This document shows positions 1 to 6,723 of a stretch of 16,853 nucleotides of DNA, piece after piece. Position 1 is the stretch's first letter. Every line of letters begins with the position of its first letter. The stretch is from an uncultured Lachnospiraceae bacterium (GTDB taxonomy: Bacteria; Bacillota; Clostridia; Lachnospirales; Lachnospiraceae). The DNA lies in the NCBI GenBank assembly GCA_946633495.1, contig CAMPAX010000025.1:1-16853 (forward strand). Direction: 5' to 3'. The position numbers and the translations under genes were made by a program. Below the pieces are notes generated by a model, which saw only the letters and a program-made list of their open reading frames with translations, was not told the origin of the DNA and did no database searches.

Positions 1-1506
1 GAGCCCTCCCGCCGATGTCAGCACCCCCTCCCCGGTACCCATCAGATTCCTTACAAGATAGATCCTCAGCGGCGCAGAGGTACCGTAAAGCTGTTCAAAA
101 AAGCCCTTCGGATATTTCTCATAAGCGTTTTGGATCTTGAAATACGCAAGGCATATCACCTTCGGATCCATCTCCGGCTCCGATTTGTAATCCCCATAAT
201 CCAGTATGGCGTCCTCGCCGGAAGCGATCAGAATACCAAATTCTTCTTCGAGCTCTCTTTCCAGTTCAGGGATATCGATCTCGGACAGACGGGGCATATG
301 ATACGTCAAATGTTCCGGTTCCTCGACGTCCTCGGGCGTTGTTGCGCCGAATATCCACAGGAATGGGTGCACCCTTCCGTCAACATAGGCCTTTGCGAAC
401 AGACAATCTTCATAAACCGAGAACCTTCCCGCCGTAAGGCCATCCGTCATCTGCCAGGAAGATGCATAGGATCCGGCCGGTTCCTCACCGTCCTTTCGTC
501 CCAGAGTAAAAAGCTTCCCTTCCACTGTCTGCAGAGTGAGCCGGTTAACGCCATCCGTCCCGTAGTGTTCGACGATCCGATATCCGTTCACCGGGGCATT
601 CGGGAAATCATCCGTAGAATAATCTGCCGTATACACTTCCTCCACCTTGCCGGAAGAAAGCCGGATGTCCATACACACTTTTTTCAGGTTTGGTTCCAGC
701 ACCGGCTGTGCCATGAGGATCAGCCGATCACCGCTTAGGAAATAGGGTTCGAAGAGGTTACAGTCCGGATCCGCGTTCCATCGCATTTCCAAATGGAATC
801 CCTCCCTGTCCCTGCAGAGCTCCTGCAGATTGGACTCCGAATCCAGGATGTAGATCCGTCCATCCTCCCGGGGAAGATACTGTGTGGCATAGAAATCCTC
901 CAACGTACTTACGCGACAGATCTGATCCCGTTCCTGATCATAATAGACACCCTTAGCTGTTATCGCAAGAACCACGGGATCCATGCTCACGATCTCCGGA
1001 TAGAACACCATCCGCTCTTCGGGGGTAAGCTCTGCGTCCCGGTTTTCTGCCAGCATCTCGATCTCACCTGTTATAAGGTCCTGTTCGCAGAGTGTAAAAT
1101 GACAGCTCTGTTCCGGGTCCCGGGACTCATTCCCGATATCCGGATCATATCCGTCTAAGCTCCACGAATCCGCAAAAAGAAGGATCACCCTTCCCTTGCC
1201 AGAAACCGCATAATCCCATAATTCCATGCCCGATGGCGTGGAGATGAGCTCCGCCAGATCATATAAATGCTCTTCCTCACTGAGGGTTTTCACCGTCCGG
1301 GGAAGCAGCTGCTCCAAAGGGGCCTTTTCCCTCACAGTATCATACAGGGTTACGGAAAATGTTTCATACCGTGTAAGCCCATCCTCCGGATTATGGGTCC
1401 CACAGCCGGTAAGGAACATCAGAAGTATGAGGATCGATAAGAACCACCGTCTGCGCAGCTGTATCAGCTCCCGATCATTTCTTTTTTGAATATTCTGTCT
1501 CGTCAT
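1..1506 (-). CDS. Large secreted lipoprotein, C-terminus cut by window edge
   Basis: I checked the frame codon by codon from the ATG at 1504-1506 to base 1: 502 codons are open with no stop, so the gene continues beyond the left edge. An AAAGGG ribosome binding site lies about 7 bases upstream, and an in-frame stop further upstream limits the start. Residues 21-35 form a lipoprotein signal with lipobox LTGC (Cys35), so the protein should be anchored outside the membrane. Residues about 160-400 show short alternating strands with turns (for example GRIYILDSES and GDRLILMAQP), like beta-propeller blades. The last visible part (YPKGFFEQLYG, LRIYLVRNLMG) reminds me of the start of a peptidase-like domain found in clostridial lipoproteins; any HExxH motif would lie outside the window. 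Function is unknown. Upstream phased repeats suggest control by a response regulator. Confidence 0.85.
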   Translation of the reverse strand, partial: MTRQNIQKRNDRELIQLRRRWFLSILILLMFLTGCGTHNPEDGLTRYETFSVTLYDTVREKAPLEQLLPRTVKTLSEEEHLYDLAELISTPSGMELWDYAVSGKGRVILLFADSWSLDGYDPDIGNESRDPEQSCHFTLCEQDLITGEIEMLAENRDAELTPEERMVFYPEIVSMDPVVLAITAKGVYYDQERDQICRVSTLEDFYATQYLPREDGRIYILDSESNLQELCRDREGFHLEMRWNADPDCNLFEPYFLSGDRLILMAQPVLEPNLKKVCMDIRLSSGKVEEVYTADYSTDDFPNAPVNGYRIVEHYGTDGVNRLTLQTVEGKLFTLGRKDGEEPAGSYASSWQMTDGLTAGRFSVYEDCLFAKAYVDGRVHPFLWIFGATTPEDVEEPEHLTYHMPRLSEIDIPELERELEEEFGILIASGEDAILDYGDYKSEPEMDPKVICLAYFKIQNAYEKYPKGFFEQLYGTSAPLRIYLVRNLMGTGEGVLTSAGGL

Positions 1507-1557
1507 TCTTTTCCCTTTGTCCTGTTTTTATGTATCACAGCGCATCTTATCACACCC

Positions 1558-1611
1558 ATTTTACCACAATCCAGGGCAAACCCAAAGTAATTCCATAGTA
1601 GATCCACAGTA
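1558..1611 (-). promoter_or_regulatory. Predicted promoter with four phased 11-bp repeats, upstream of the large lipoprotein
   Basis: Read on the minus strand, an extended -10 box TGGTAAAAT (TAAAAT at 1558-1563) is preceded at 17 bp by a weak -35 TTTGGG (1581-1586). Upstream of and overlapping the -35 are direct repeats, seen on the plus strand as CCAAAGTA (1582), CCATAGTA (1593), CCACAGTA (1604) and a degenerate CCAGGGCA (1571). The spacing is exactly 11 bp, so all sit on one face of the helix. This layout is typical of OmpR/PhoB-family response regulator sites. The repeats are seen directly; the promoter and the regulator are inferred. Confidence 0.5.
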
Positions 1612-1654
1612 AAAGTAACGACGGAACCATTTACAATAACACTCTCGACAGAAA

Positions 1655-1705
1655 AAAATACAAAAAAACTACGGCTTCATCTGCCTTCCGACAGGTGAAG
1701 CCGTA
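1655..1705 (-). terminator. Intrinsic terminator of the three-gene minus-strand group
   Basis: A 14-bp stem (1670-1683 with 1692-1705, one G-U pair, 8-base loop) is followed on the minus strand by a T-rich run (TTTTTTTGTATTTTTTT). It lies 35 bases after the stop codon of the membrane protein gene at 1740. It should separate that group from the lipoprotein gene to the left. Confidence 0.9.
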
Positions 1706-1739
1706 CCCTTATTCATATAACTCTCTTAGAAATTATCTC

Positions 1740-2573
1740 TTAGAAAAAGCTTGCCAGACTGAAGCCTGTCGGCATCGGGATCGTAAACATGAATATCGTA
1801 GCCGCCAGCATCAGGATCACTGCGATCACAAACACTGCAAACCGGTTCGGAATGTTCTTGAAGATTCCGACGATACCAAGCAGGAACAGTACCAGAGAAT
1901 AGAGCACATTCACAAGGTTGTAGGTATCACCGTTATGATTATCCGTCATACCTTCTTTCAGAAGTGCGTCTGCTTCGTTGAACTTTTCTTCTGCATCAGC
2001 ATAATACGAGTCCACAAAGCCTTCCTTGTCAAACGGTGTAGCAGCGTAATTCTGCTCCAAAGCCCAGTCGATGGCTTCATCGAATTCTTTGGAGCAGTTA
2101 TCCTGTCGGATGGTATCGATCTTTTCCTGGATCAGTTCCATCTCCGTCTTATCTCCTTTGGCTTCTGCCAGGGCCAGATCGAAGGTGTAATCCGTGATCG
2201 CATTCCATACCATCAGATCCTGCATCATACGCTGAAATGCTTCATTGTACATGGAGTTTGCGTCGGATGACGCATTTCCGCTCTTTGTATAATTGGTTGC
2301 CTGATTTCCTCCGTGAAGCGATCCGATCCAGGATGCCCATGCGGTAAGAACCGCTGTAATTCCAAGGAAAATGGCGATCAGCATCTCCAGCTTCGCTTCG
2401 CTGATAAAAGGTTTCTTTTTCGGCGCCGCTTCCGCAGCCTCCGCTTCCTTTGCTTCTTTCAGAACTTCCCTTACGGCATCTTTGATTGCCTCTTTTGTCA
2501 CATCCAGATTCTGACTGCTTTTTACAGCATCCTCTGTTTTCGCTTCCTCTATTTTCGTCTCGTCTTTGGCCAT
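1740..2573 (-). CDS. Uncharacterised three-helix membrane protein
   Basis: 277 residues, ATG start with an AAGGGAG ribosome binding site 7 bases upstream. Residues 1-56 form a charged Lys/Glu/Ala-rich cytosolic helix ending in PKKK. Transmembrane segments lie at about 64-84, 219-238 and 243-264, with a roughly 135-residue helical, acidic domain between the first and second. The stretch after the first helix (LGITAVLTAWASWIGSLHGGNQA) resembles the DUF4337-type membrane proteins of unknown function. That is my recall of a family pattern and not a search result. It is the last gene of a same-strand group with the lipoprotein at 2698 and the 128-aa protein at 3275, and a terminator follows. No catalytic motif is visible. 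Confidence 0.85.
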   Translation of the reverse strand: MAKDETKIEEAKTEDAVKSSQNLDVTKEAIKDAVREVLKEAKEAEAAEAAPKKKPFISEAKLEMLIAIFLGITAVLTAWASWIGSLHGGNQATNYTKSGNASSDANSMYNEAFQRMMQDLMVWNAITDYTFDLALAEAKGDKTEMELIQEKIDTIRQDNCSKEFDEAIDWALEQNYAATPFDKEGFVDSYYADAEEKFNEADALLKEGMTDNHNGDTYNLVNVLYSLVLFLLGIVGIFKNIPNRFAVFVIAVILMLAATIFMFTIPMPTGFSLASFF

Positions 2574-2609
2574 GTGAACTCTCCCTTATAAAACCGACTG
2601 AATGATATA

Positions 2610-2682
2610 GCTTCCCACACAGCTTCTTCTGCCTTCGGTCTCAGAATGACATTCACTCCTTGAACAGCGCCGTGTGGGAGGC
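2610..2682. repeat. Intergenic element with 14-bp imperfect terminal inverted repeat
   Basis: Arms 2610-2623 and 2669-2682 (GCTTCCCACACAGC and GCCGTGTGGGAGGC) pair except for one mismatch and one G-U. The interior, on the minus strand, contains GTCATTCTGAGACCGAAGG, matching a kind of non-coding repeat scattered in many bacterial genomes (recalled, not searched). It fills most of the 124-base gap between the lipoprotein and membrane protein genes. There is no T-run after it, so it is not a normal terminator. It could be a small mobile or REP-like repeat, or an RNA hairpin that modulates the downstream gene. Confidence 0.5.
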
Positions 2683-2697
2683 TTTCATCATTATAGA

Positions 2698-3183
2698 TTA
2701 CTCCTCAGCGCCTTCTGCGCCGCCTTCTTCAGCAGCACCGTCTTCGGCACCGCCCTGCTCTGCACCACCATCTGCCGGTGCAGCCTGTCCAAAGGTATAG
2801 GAACCTTTTTCTGCAATATACACGGAACCGTTATCGAACTGGAACTCAAGAGTCTTTGCATCCTTGTCATACCGCAGAGTCATAACAATGTTGTCATCCT
2901 TCTTCAGTTCTACACCGTCTGCCTTGTAAGCCGGCTTATACTCCTGAGATCCGCTCTTACCGATCAGAGATGCCTTGTCGCTTTCAAACTTGAAAACCAT
3001 CATCAGATCATCAACTGTAACTCCATTTGCAGCAGCTACCTCTTCCGGTGTCTGACCGTTGATCTTGGTAACTTTCCATTCTCCCAGAACGTCCTTCTCA
3101 ACACCACAGCCTACGAGGCACAGTCCCATCAGCATTGCAGCCACAAGTACCAGTACCAGTTTCTTAGTTACTTTCTTCATCAT
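2698..3183 (-). CDS. Small lipoprotein, lipocalin-like beta fold suspected
   Basis: 161 residues. A strong GGAGGT lies 5-6 bases before the first of two consecutive ATG codons; the second (3180) is equally possible. Residues 3-26 are a lipoprotein signal peptide with lipobox LVGC (Cys26). The mature part begins with LGEWKVTKING, followed by alternating strands up to about residue 132; this opening is common in small clostridial lipocalin-like lipoproteins. The last 28 residues are almost only Ala, Gly and Glu, probably a flexible acidic tail. It lies between the 128-aa protein and the membrane protein genes, with a 26-bp palindrome just upstream. Ligand and role are unknown. Confidence 0.88.
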   Translation of the reverse strand: MMKKVTKKLVLVLVAAMLMGLCLVGCGVEKDVLGEWKVTKINGQTPEEVAAANGVTVDDLMMVFKFESDKASLIGKSGSQEYKPAYKADGVELKKDDNIVMTLRYDKDAKTLEFQFDNGSVYIAEKGSYTFGQAAPADGGAEQGGAEDGAAEEGGAEGAEE

Positions 3184-3210
3184 CCTTTACCTCCATTTTA
3201 TATTTTTTGA

Positions 3211-3236
3211 TAACGATCCTGTATACAGCATCGTTA
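3211..3236. promoter_or_regulatory. 26-bp palindrome before the small lipoprotein gene
   Basis: TAACGAT and ATCGTTA flank CTGTATACAG; the whole 26 bp is self-complementary except for one position pair. It ends 27 bases before the lipoprotein start codon and is not followed by a T-run on the minus strand, so it does not look like a terminator. A dimeric repressor operator or a leader hairpin fits best. The protein that would bind it is unknown. Confidence 0.5.
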
Positions 3237-3274
3237 CAAATGATGAACCTTTTCATTCCCGGGCGGATCCCGTT

Positions 3275-3661
3275 TTATAATCCCAGTGCTTTCAGCTCTT
3301 CGTAGGTTGTGACCACCAGCTCCTCGGCTGCCTTTGCCTTCTTCCCGAAGGTTCCTGACATACCGGACCATCCGTTGGTGACAACACTGAGCGCTGCATT
3401 TCCGGCCATATTTCCCAGGCCGGCAACTTCATTTTTGGTTACGGTAAATCTGCTCCAGGGTGCCCGTTTCATCTGACCGGGAGAGATCCAGATCTGATTG
3501 TTCCGGTCAATGGGCGGGAACGTGATGATCATCGCCGCGCCGTGTTTTGTAAGCTCCGGCTGACCTGCCGTAAACTGCGTGTTTTTGATTGCCTCATAAA
3601 GCTCTTCCATCGAGTACTCTCTCGCCGTATCAAGCTTTCTGATCTTAAAACCAAATGCCAT
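3275..3661 (-). CDS. Hypothetical cytosolic protein, 128 aa
   Basis: 128 residues, ATG start, with AGTGAG 5 bases upstream as a modest ribosome binding site and AGGTGA further upstream. There is no signal peptide or membrane segment. The protein starts with a short basic stretch (FKIRKLDTAREYSMEELYEAI), has a central strand-rich part (AAMIITFPP, NQIWISPGQM) and a Gly/Ala-rich helix at about 80-112. I do not recognise the family. It is the first gene of the minus-strand group and has its own predicted promoter, facing the LytTR regulator gene across a 267-base divergent region. This suggests it is a target of that regulator. Confidence 0.8.
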   Translation of the reverse strand: MAFGFKIRKLDTAREYSMEELYEAIKNTQFTAGQPELTKHGAAMIITFPPIDRNNQIWISPGQMKRAPWSRFTVTKNEVAGLGNMAGNAALSVVTNGWSGMSGTFGKKAKAAEELVVTTYEELKALGL

Positions 3662-3703
3662 TTTGACTCACTTTCACCTTTTCATTTCCTTTTGACAGGC
3701 TTG

Positions 3704-3732
3704 ATTCTATCTGAAAAAAATGAAGTTTACAA
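3704..3732 (-). promoter_or_regulatory. Predicted sigma-A-type promoter for the minus-strand three-gene group
   Basis: On the minus strand: -35 TTGTAA (3727-3732), 17-bp spacer, -10 TAGAAT (3704-3709), giving a leader of about 35 bases before the ATG at 3661. Its upstream edge is 27 bp from the tandem repeats at 3759-3816, the normal place for an activator site. Confidence 0.5.
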
Positions 3733-3758
3733 GCCCTTTGGCGTGAGTAACCGGAGCA

Positions 3759-3816
3759 TGGCACAAAACGCATTTTTGGCACGAACGGCGCAATTTTGGC
3801 ACGAACGGCGAACTTT
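3759..3816. repeat. Three tandem repeats, candidate LytTR binding sites
   Basis: TGGCAC occurs at 3759, 3777 and 3797; the last two copies read TGGCACGAACGGCG followed by A/T-rich bases with a period of 20 bp, and the first is degenerate (TGGCACAAAACGC). On the minus strand each perfect copy contains GCCGTTCGT, 8 of 9 matches to the published LytTR half-site pattern [TA][AC][CA]GTTN[AG][TG]. They lie in the divergent region next to an orphan LytTR regulator gene. The repeats are seen directly; the binding is inferred. The usual LytTR period is nearer 21-22 bp, a small misfit. Confidence 0.55.
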
Positions 3817-3876
3817 TCATTGCTTTTCCTTCCAAACAATGATACACTTTCCACAGGTTAAACATCTGTACACCAA

Positions 3877-3904
3877 TTTACGCATTCTGCGTATTTGCTA
3901 TGAT
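3877..3904 (+). promoter_or_regulatory. Predicted promoter of the LytTR regulator gene
   Basis: -35 TTTACG (3877-3882), 16-bp spacer, -10 TATGAT (3899-3904) with an extended TGC in front. The start point would be near 3911, just before the GAGGA ribosome binding site at 3919. A small dyad ACGCA-TTC-TGCGT (3880-3892) lies between the two boxes and could be an operator. Confidence 0.45.
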
Positions 3905-3928
3905 ATTCTGTACGATCTGAGGACTAAT

Positions 3929-4657
3929 ATGAATATTGCAATTGTTGATGATGAAAAGATGGATATCAAGGTGCTGGAGAAATATCTGCAGCTATATGCT
4001 TCTCTCCACCAGACGGTGATCGAGATCGATGCATACCAGGACCCGGATTCTTTTTTGAAGGATTATACTCCCTACAAATACACTGCTATTTTCCTGGACA
4101 TTTATATGCTGGGCTCCGATGGCGTTACCACAGCCGGAAAGATCCGGGAGATCGATCCGGATGCTTTGGTCATCTTCCAGACCTCCAGTCCCGACCATAT
4201 GCATTCCGCATTTTCTCTTCATGTCTATGATTATCTTCTGAAACCGACGAACAAAGACCGCGTATTCCAGTTAATGGACGATATCACCCGTCAGGCAACG
4301 CAGGACGGGAAAAGTTTTCATTTTCTGGACGGGAAAACAGAATGCAGGCTCCGTTATCGGGATATCGTCGGAATCCGGTCCAACGGCCACTATCTTCATA
4401 TCACCGACAAAGAGTTTAATGAGTACCGGAGCCGCATGACCTTCACTGAAGCCGAGGCCCTGCTGTCCCAGGACGGACGGTTTCTTCTCATCAATCGCGG
4501 CACGCTCATAAACATGGATCATGTTACGGAGTTTAAAAATGGAATCTGCGTGATCAATGATGCGATCCATCTGCCTTACAATGTGAAGAAGCATAAGGAA
4601 CTGGAGCAGACGTTCCAGAATTACATATTCTCAAAGCTAAGAAAATCAAACAGCTGA
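3929..4657 (+). CDS. LytTR-family response regulator (orphan)
   Basis: 242 residues. The frame is open further upstream, but I chose ATG 3929 because it starts with the receiver motif MNIAIVDDEK and has GAGGAC 4 bases upstream. The receiver domain, about 1-120, has the acidic pocket D7/D8, phospho-acceptor Asp57 (IFLDIYM) and Lys105 (LLKP). A linker leads to a LytTR DNA-binding domain at about 130-235 (IVGIRSNGHYLHI, GRFLLINRGTLINMDHV). This class is phosphorylated by membrane kinases of the LytS/AgrC type and binds direct repeats. No such kinase is present in the window, so the partner is elsewhere or missing. It is the only plus-strand gene seen, and is divergent from its probable targets at 1740-3661. 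Confidence 0.93.
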   Translation: MNIAIVDDEKMDIKVLEKYLQLYASLHQTVIEIDAYQDPDSFLKDYTPYKYTAIFLDIYMLGSDGVTTAGKIREIDPDALVIFQTSSPDHMHSAFSLHVYDYLLKPTNKDRVFQLMDDITRQATQDGKSFHFLDGKTECRLRYRDIVGIRSNGHYLHITDKEFNEYRSRMTFTEAEALLSQDGRFLLINRGTLINMDHVTEFKNGICVINDAIHLPYNVKKHKELEQTFQNYIFSKLRKSNS

Positions 4658-4710
4658 AAAAAAGACTGAATCCTGCAAAACTCCGCAGAATTCAGTCTTT
4701 TTGATTTTTT
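4658..4710. terminator. Bidirectional intrinsic terminator between convergent genes
   Basis: A stem AAAAGACTGAAT paired with ATTCAGTCTTTT, extended by CTGC/GCAG after a one-base mismatch, closes an 8-base loop. A T-run follows on the plus strand (TTTTTGATTTTTT), and A-runs on the left side give a T-run on the minus strand. It ends the LytTR gene from the left and the ABC exporter genes from the right. Confidence 0.92.
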
Positions 4711-4727
4711 GAAGAAAGCTTACGTCG

Positions 4728-5831
4728 TCAATCCCTGGAAATGACGATCTTCCCGTCTACCACTTCCAGCTTGACGCGGTTTCCGTCTATGCCCACCTGT
4801 TCCCGAAGTTCCCTGGAGAGCTGAAGTCGTCCCGCACGGTCCATGATCACATACTCCTCATGGGTTTCCTCCGTGCCCTTCTCCGCCATCTTTTGGGCTT
4901 CCTCCGCATTCTCTGCCTGTCCCTCCGTAAAGAGAGCGCCCTCAGCGATCTCATTCACACTGCGTCTGGACAAAGCGTCGATCTGCTCCTTATAAGAATC
5001 CTTAATGACGCGCTCACTGCTGATCTTTCCGTCCGAGATCATGATTACCCGGTCCACCTTGTTGGCCAGACTGATATCATGGGTAACGATGATCACCGTA
5101 ACTCCCTTCTCGCGGTTCAGTTTCCGAAACAGATCCTGGATCATGGCGGAAGTCTTGGAATCCACCGCGCCGGTGGGTTCGTCTGCAAGGATCAGATCCG
5201 GATCCTGCATCAGCGACAGTGCGATGGCTACACGCTGCTGCTCACCTCCGGAAAGCATTCTCGGATAACTGTCCGCCCGATGCTCCATTCCCACCTGCCG
5301 CAGCATCTCCATGGCTTTCCTGCGTTTCTGCTTCCCGGACAGCCGGGAGAACATGAGCGGCATCTCCACATTCTGAACCGCCGTAAGATACGGCAGCAGA
5401 TTCTCGGAACTCTTCTGCCACACAAAGCCTACCCTTTTCTGGCGGTACTCCATCATCTGCGACTCCGAAAGCTCAGACAGACTGATCCCGTCAAATGTGA
5501 TCTTTCCCGCGCTGGGGCGCTCCAGACCTCCGATAATGTTGAGAAGTGTGGATTTGCCCGAGCCGGATTTTCCGATAATGGCGATCAGTTCTCCCCGCTC
5601 AATGGTAAGATCCAGACCCTGCAGAGCCATGACCTCCAGATCATCGGTCTTATAGATCTTCACCAGACCGTCACAGTCGATGAGAACGTTGGAATCGGTG
5701 TCCCCTTCCGAAGCCGGGTCCGGCACCTGACCATCCTGATTCTCCTGATCCATCCGGTCCGATATTTCGTCTGCCCGGTCCGTCACCTGAACCTCCCCGT
5801 TATATTCATTTTCTACGTTATTTTGATCCAT
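4728..5831 (-). CDS. ABC transporter ATPase fused to a C-terminal AbrB/SpoVT-type domain
   Basis: 367 residues from ATG 5831 (GAGGT 5 bases upstream). An alternative start at 5858 has a stronger GGGAGG but short spacing, and the frame stays open to 5909. Residues 1-47 are an acidic hydrophilic extension. The ATPase domain, about 48-280, has Walker A GKSGSGKST (87-95), Q-loop Gln139, signature LSGGEQQ (193-199), Walker B DLILADEP (212-219) and His251, all intact, of the LolD/MacB/FtsE class. After an acidic linker, residues 326-367 match the AbrB/MazE/SpoVT swapped-hairpin pattern (MDRAGRLQLSRELREQVGI...VVDGKIVI), with Ser where AbrB has Pro. It is the last gene of the exporter group. The gap before it holds repeated ATGCAT dyads (5881-5907). 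It should pair with the permease at 6830. The C-terminal domain may bind DNA or only dimerise. Confidence 0.93.
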   Translation of the reverse strand: MDQNNVENEYNGEVQVTDRADEISDRMDQENQDGQVPDPASEGDTDSNVLIDCDGLVKIYKTDDLEVMALQGLDLTIERGELIAIIGKSGSGKSTLLNIIGGLERPSAGKITFDGISLSELSESQMMEYRQKRVGFVWQKSSENLLPYLTAVQNVEMPLMFSRLSGKQKRRKAMEMLRQVGMEHRADSYPRMLSGGEQQRVAIALSLMQDPDLILADEPTGAVDSKTSAMIQDLFRKLNREKGVTVIIVTHDISLANKVDRVIMISDGKISSERVIKDSYKEQIDALSRRSVNEIAEGALFTEGQAENAEEAQKMAEKGTEETHEEYVIMDRAGRLQLSRELREQVGIDGNRVKLEVVDGKIVISRD

Positions 5832-5941
5832 GCTATACCTCATATGTACATGTGTCATCTGTCCTCCCGGGCAGGCAGCCGATGCATCGGTCATGCACGA
5901 ATGCATCACCCCGGTGCCCTCGACCCCATCTTCGAATCCTT

Positions 5942-6682
5942 CTACCTTCCGGAATTGATCTGTCCGTCCTCGATCTCATAAACCACATCTCCCAGTTCCA
6001 TAAGGCCGGGGTCATGGGTGGTCATGACTATGGTGATGCCTTCCCGCTCCGCCAGATCTTTAAAAAGCTGCGTCACGGCAAGTCCTGCCGCCGTATCCAG
6101 TGCGCCCGTGGGCTCATCGGCAAAAATGATCTCCGGCCGGTGTGCCATGGCTCTGGCGATGGCAACTCTCTGCTGCTCACCGCCGGACAGCTGAGACGGC
6201 ATATGTTTCATACGCTCCGCCAGGCCGACAGATGCCAGAGATTCCTTGATCCTTTCGTCTCTGTCTCCTTTAAATCCGGCAGTACGAAGACCAAAATCCA
6301 CATTTTCGTAAGCAGTCATAATGGGAATCAGTGCCACCGACTGGAACACAAATCCCATATGGTAGCGGCGCAGGCGGTCTCTCTTCGCATCGGTGAGTTC
6401 CGAATATCGGATCTCCTCCGGCTGCTCCTCTTCGCCCTCATCCGTGCTTCCACCCTTTCTTCCTTTCTCCTTCCGTGCCCGGAAGATCACCTCTCCTGAG
6501 GTGGCGGGATCCAGGGCACTGATGATATTCAGAAGCGTGGTCTTGCCCGAACCGGAACGGCCCTTAATAATGATGAGCTTTCCCTTCGGCAGTTCGATGT
6601 TGATGTCCGTAAGCACCGTCAGTTCTCCGCCGCCCACCGGGAAGGACCGGTATATTCCATTTGTAGACAGGATACTCTCCAT
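5942..6682 (-). CDS. ABC transporter ATPase, LolD/MacB type
   Basis: 246 residues from ATG 6682 (GAAGGG about 7 bases upstream); a GTG five codons earlier is possible but less likely. It is a cytosolic ATPase subunit that powers FtsX-type permeases. Walker A GRSGSGKTT (41-49), Gln114, signature LSGGEQQ (165-171), Walker B EIIFADEP (184-191) and His223 are all present. It differs from the usual family by a charged low-complexity insert at about 70-92 (Lys/Arg then Glu-rich). It is separated from the permease gene by 147 bases and from the second ATPase gene by 110 bases. The exporter may use a heterodimer of the two ATPases or alternate between them. Confidence 0.94.
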   Translation of the reverse strand: MESILSTNGIYRSFPVGGGELTVLTDINIELPKGKLIIIKGRSGSGKTTLLNIISALDPATSGEVIFRARKEKGRKGGSTDEGEEEQPEEIRYSELTDAKRDRLRRYHMGFVFQSVALIPIMTAYENVDFGLRTAGFKGDRDERIKESLASVGLAERMKHMPSQLSGGEQQRVAIARAMAHRPEIIFADEPTGALDTAAGLAVTQLFKDLAEREGITIVMTTHDPGLMELGDVVYEIEDGQINSGR

Positions 6683-6723
6683 ACGAAATCCCTTCACATG
6701 ATCTTATCTTTGAAACAACTATT

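Noticed and set aside
130..738. Plus-strand open frame in the left region
   Set aside because: The minus strand is open for 502 codons with a lipoprotein signal and ribosome binding site; this frame has neither.
3759..3816. Short CRISPR-like array
   Set aside because: Units are 18-20 bp with no unique spacers of normal length and no cas genes nearby; regulatory repeats fit better.
3542..3928. N-terminal extension of the LytTR regulator
   Set aside because: The frame is open, but the receiver motif and ribosome binding site place the start at 3929; the extension crosses the divergent promoters and tandem repeats.
4860..5981. Plus-strand open frame of 373 codons opposite the AbrB-fused ATPase
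   Set aside because: The opposite strand has complete Walker A, signature and Walker B motifs; this frame has none.
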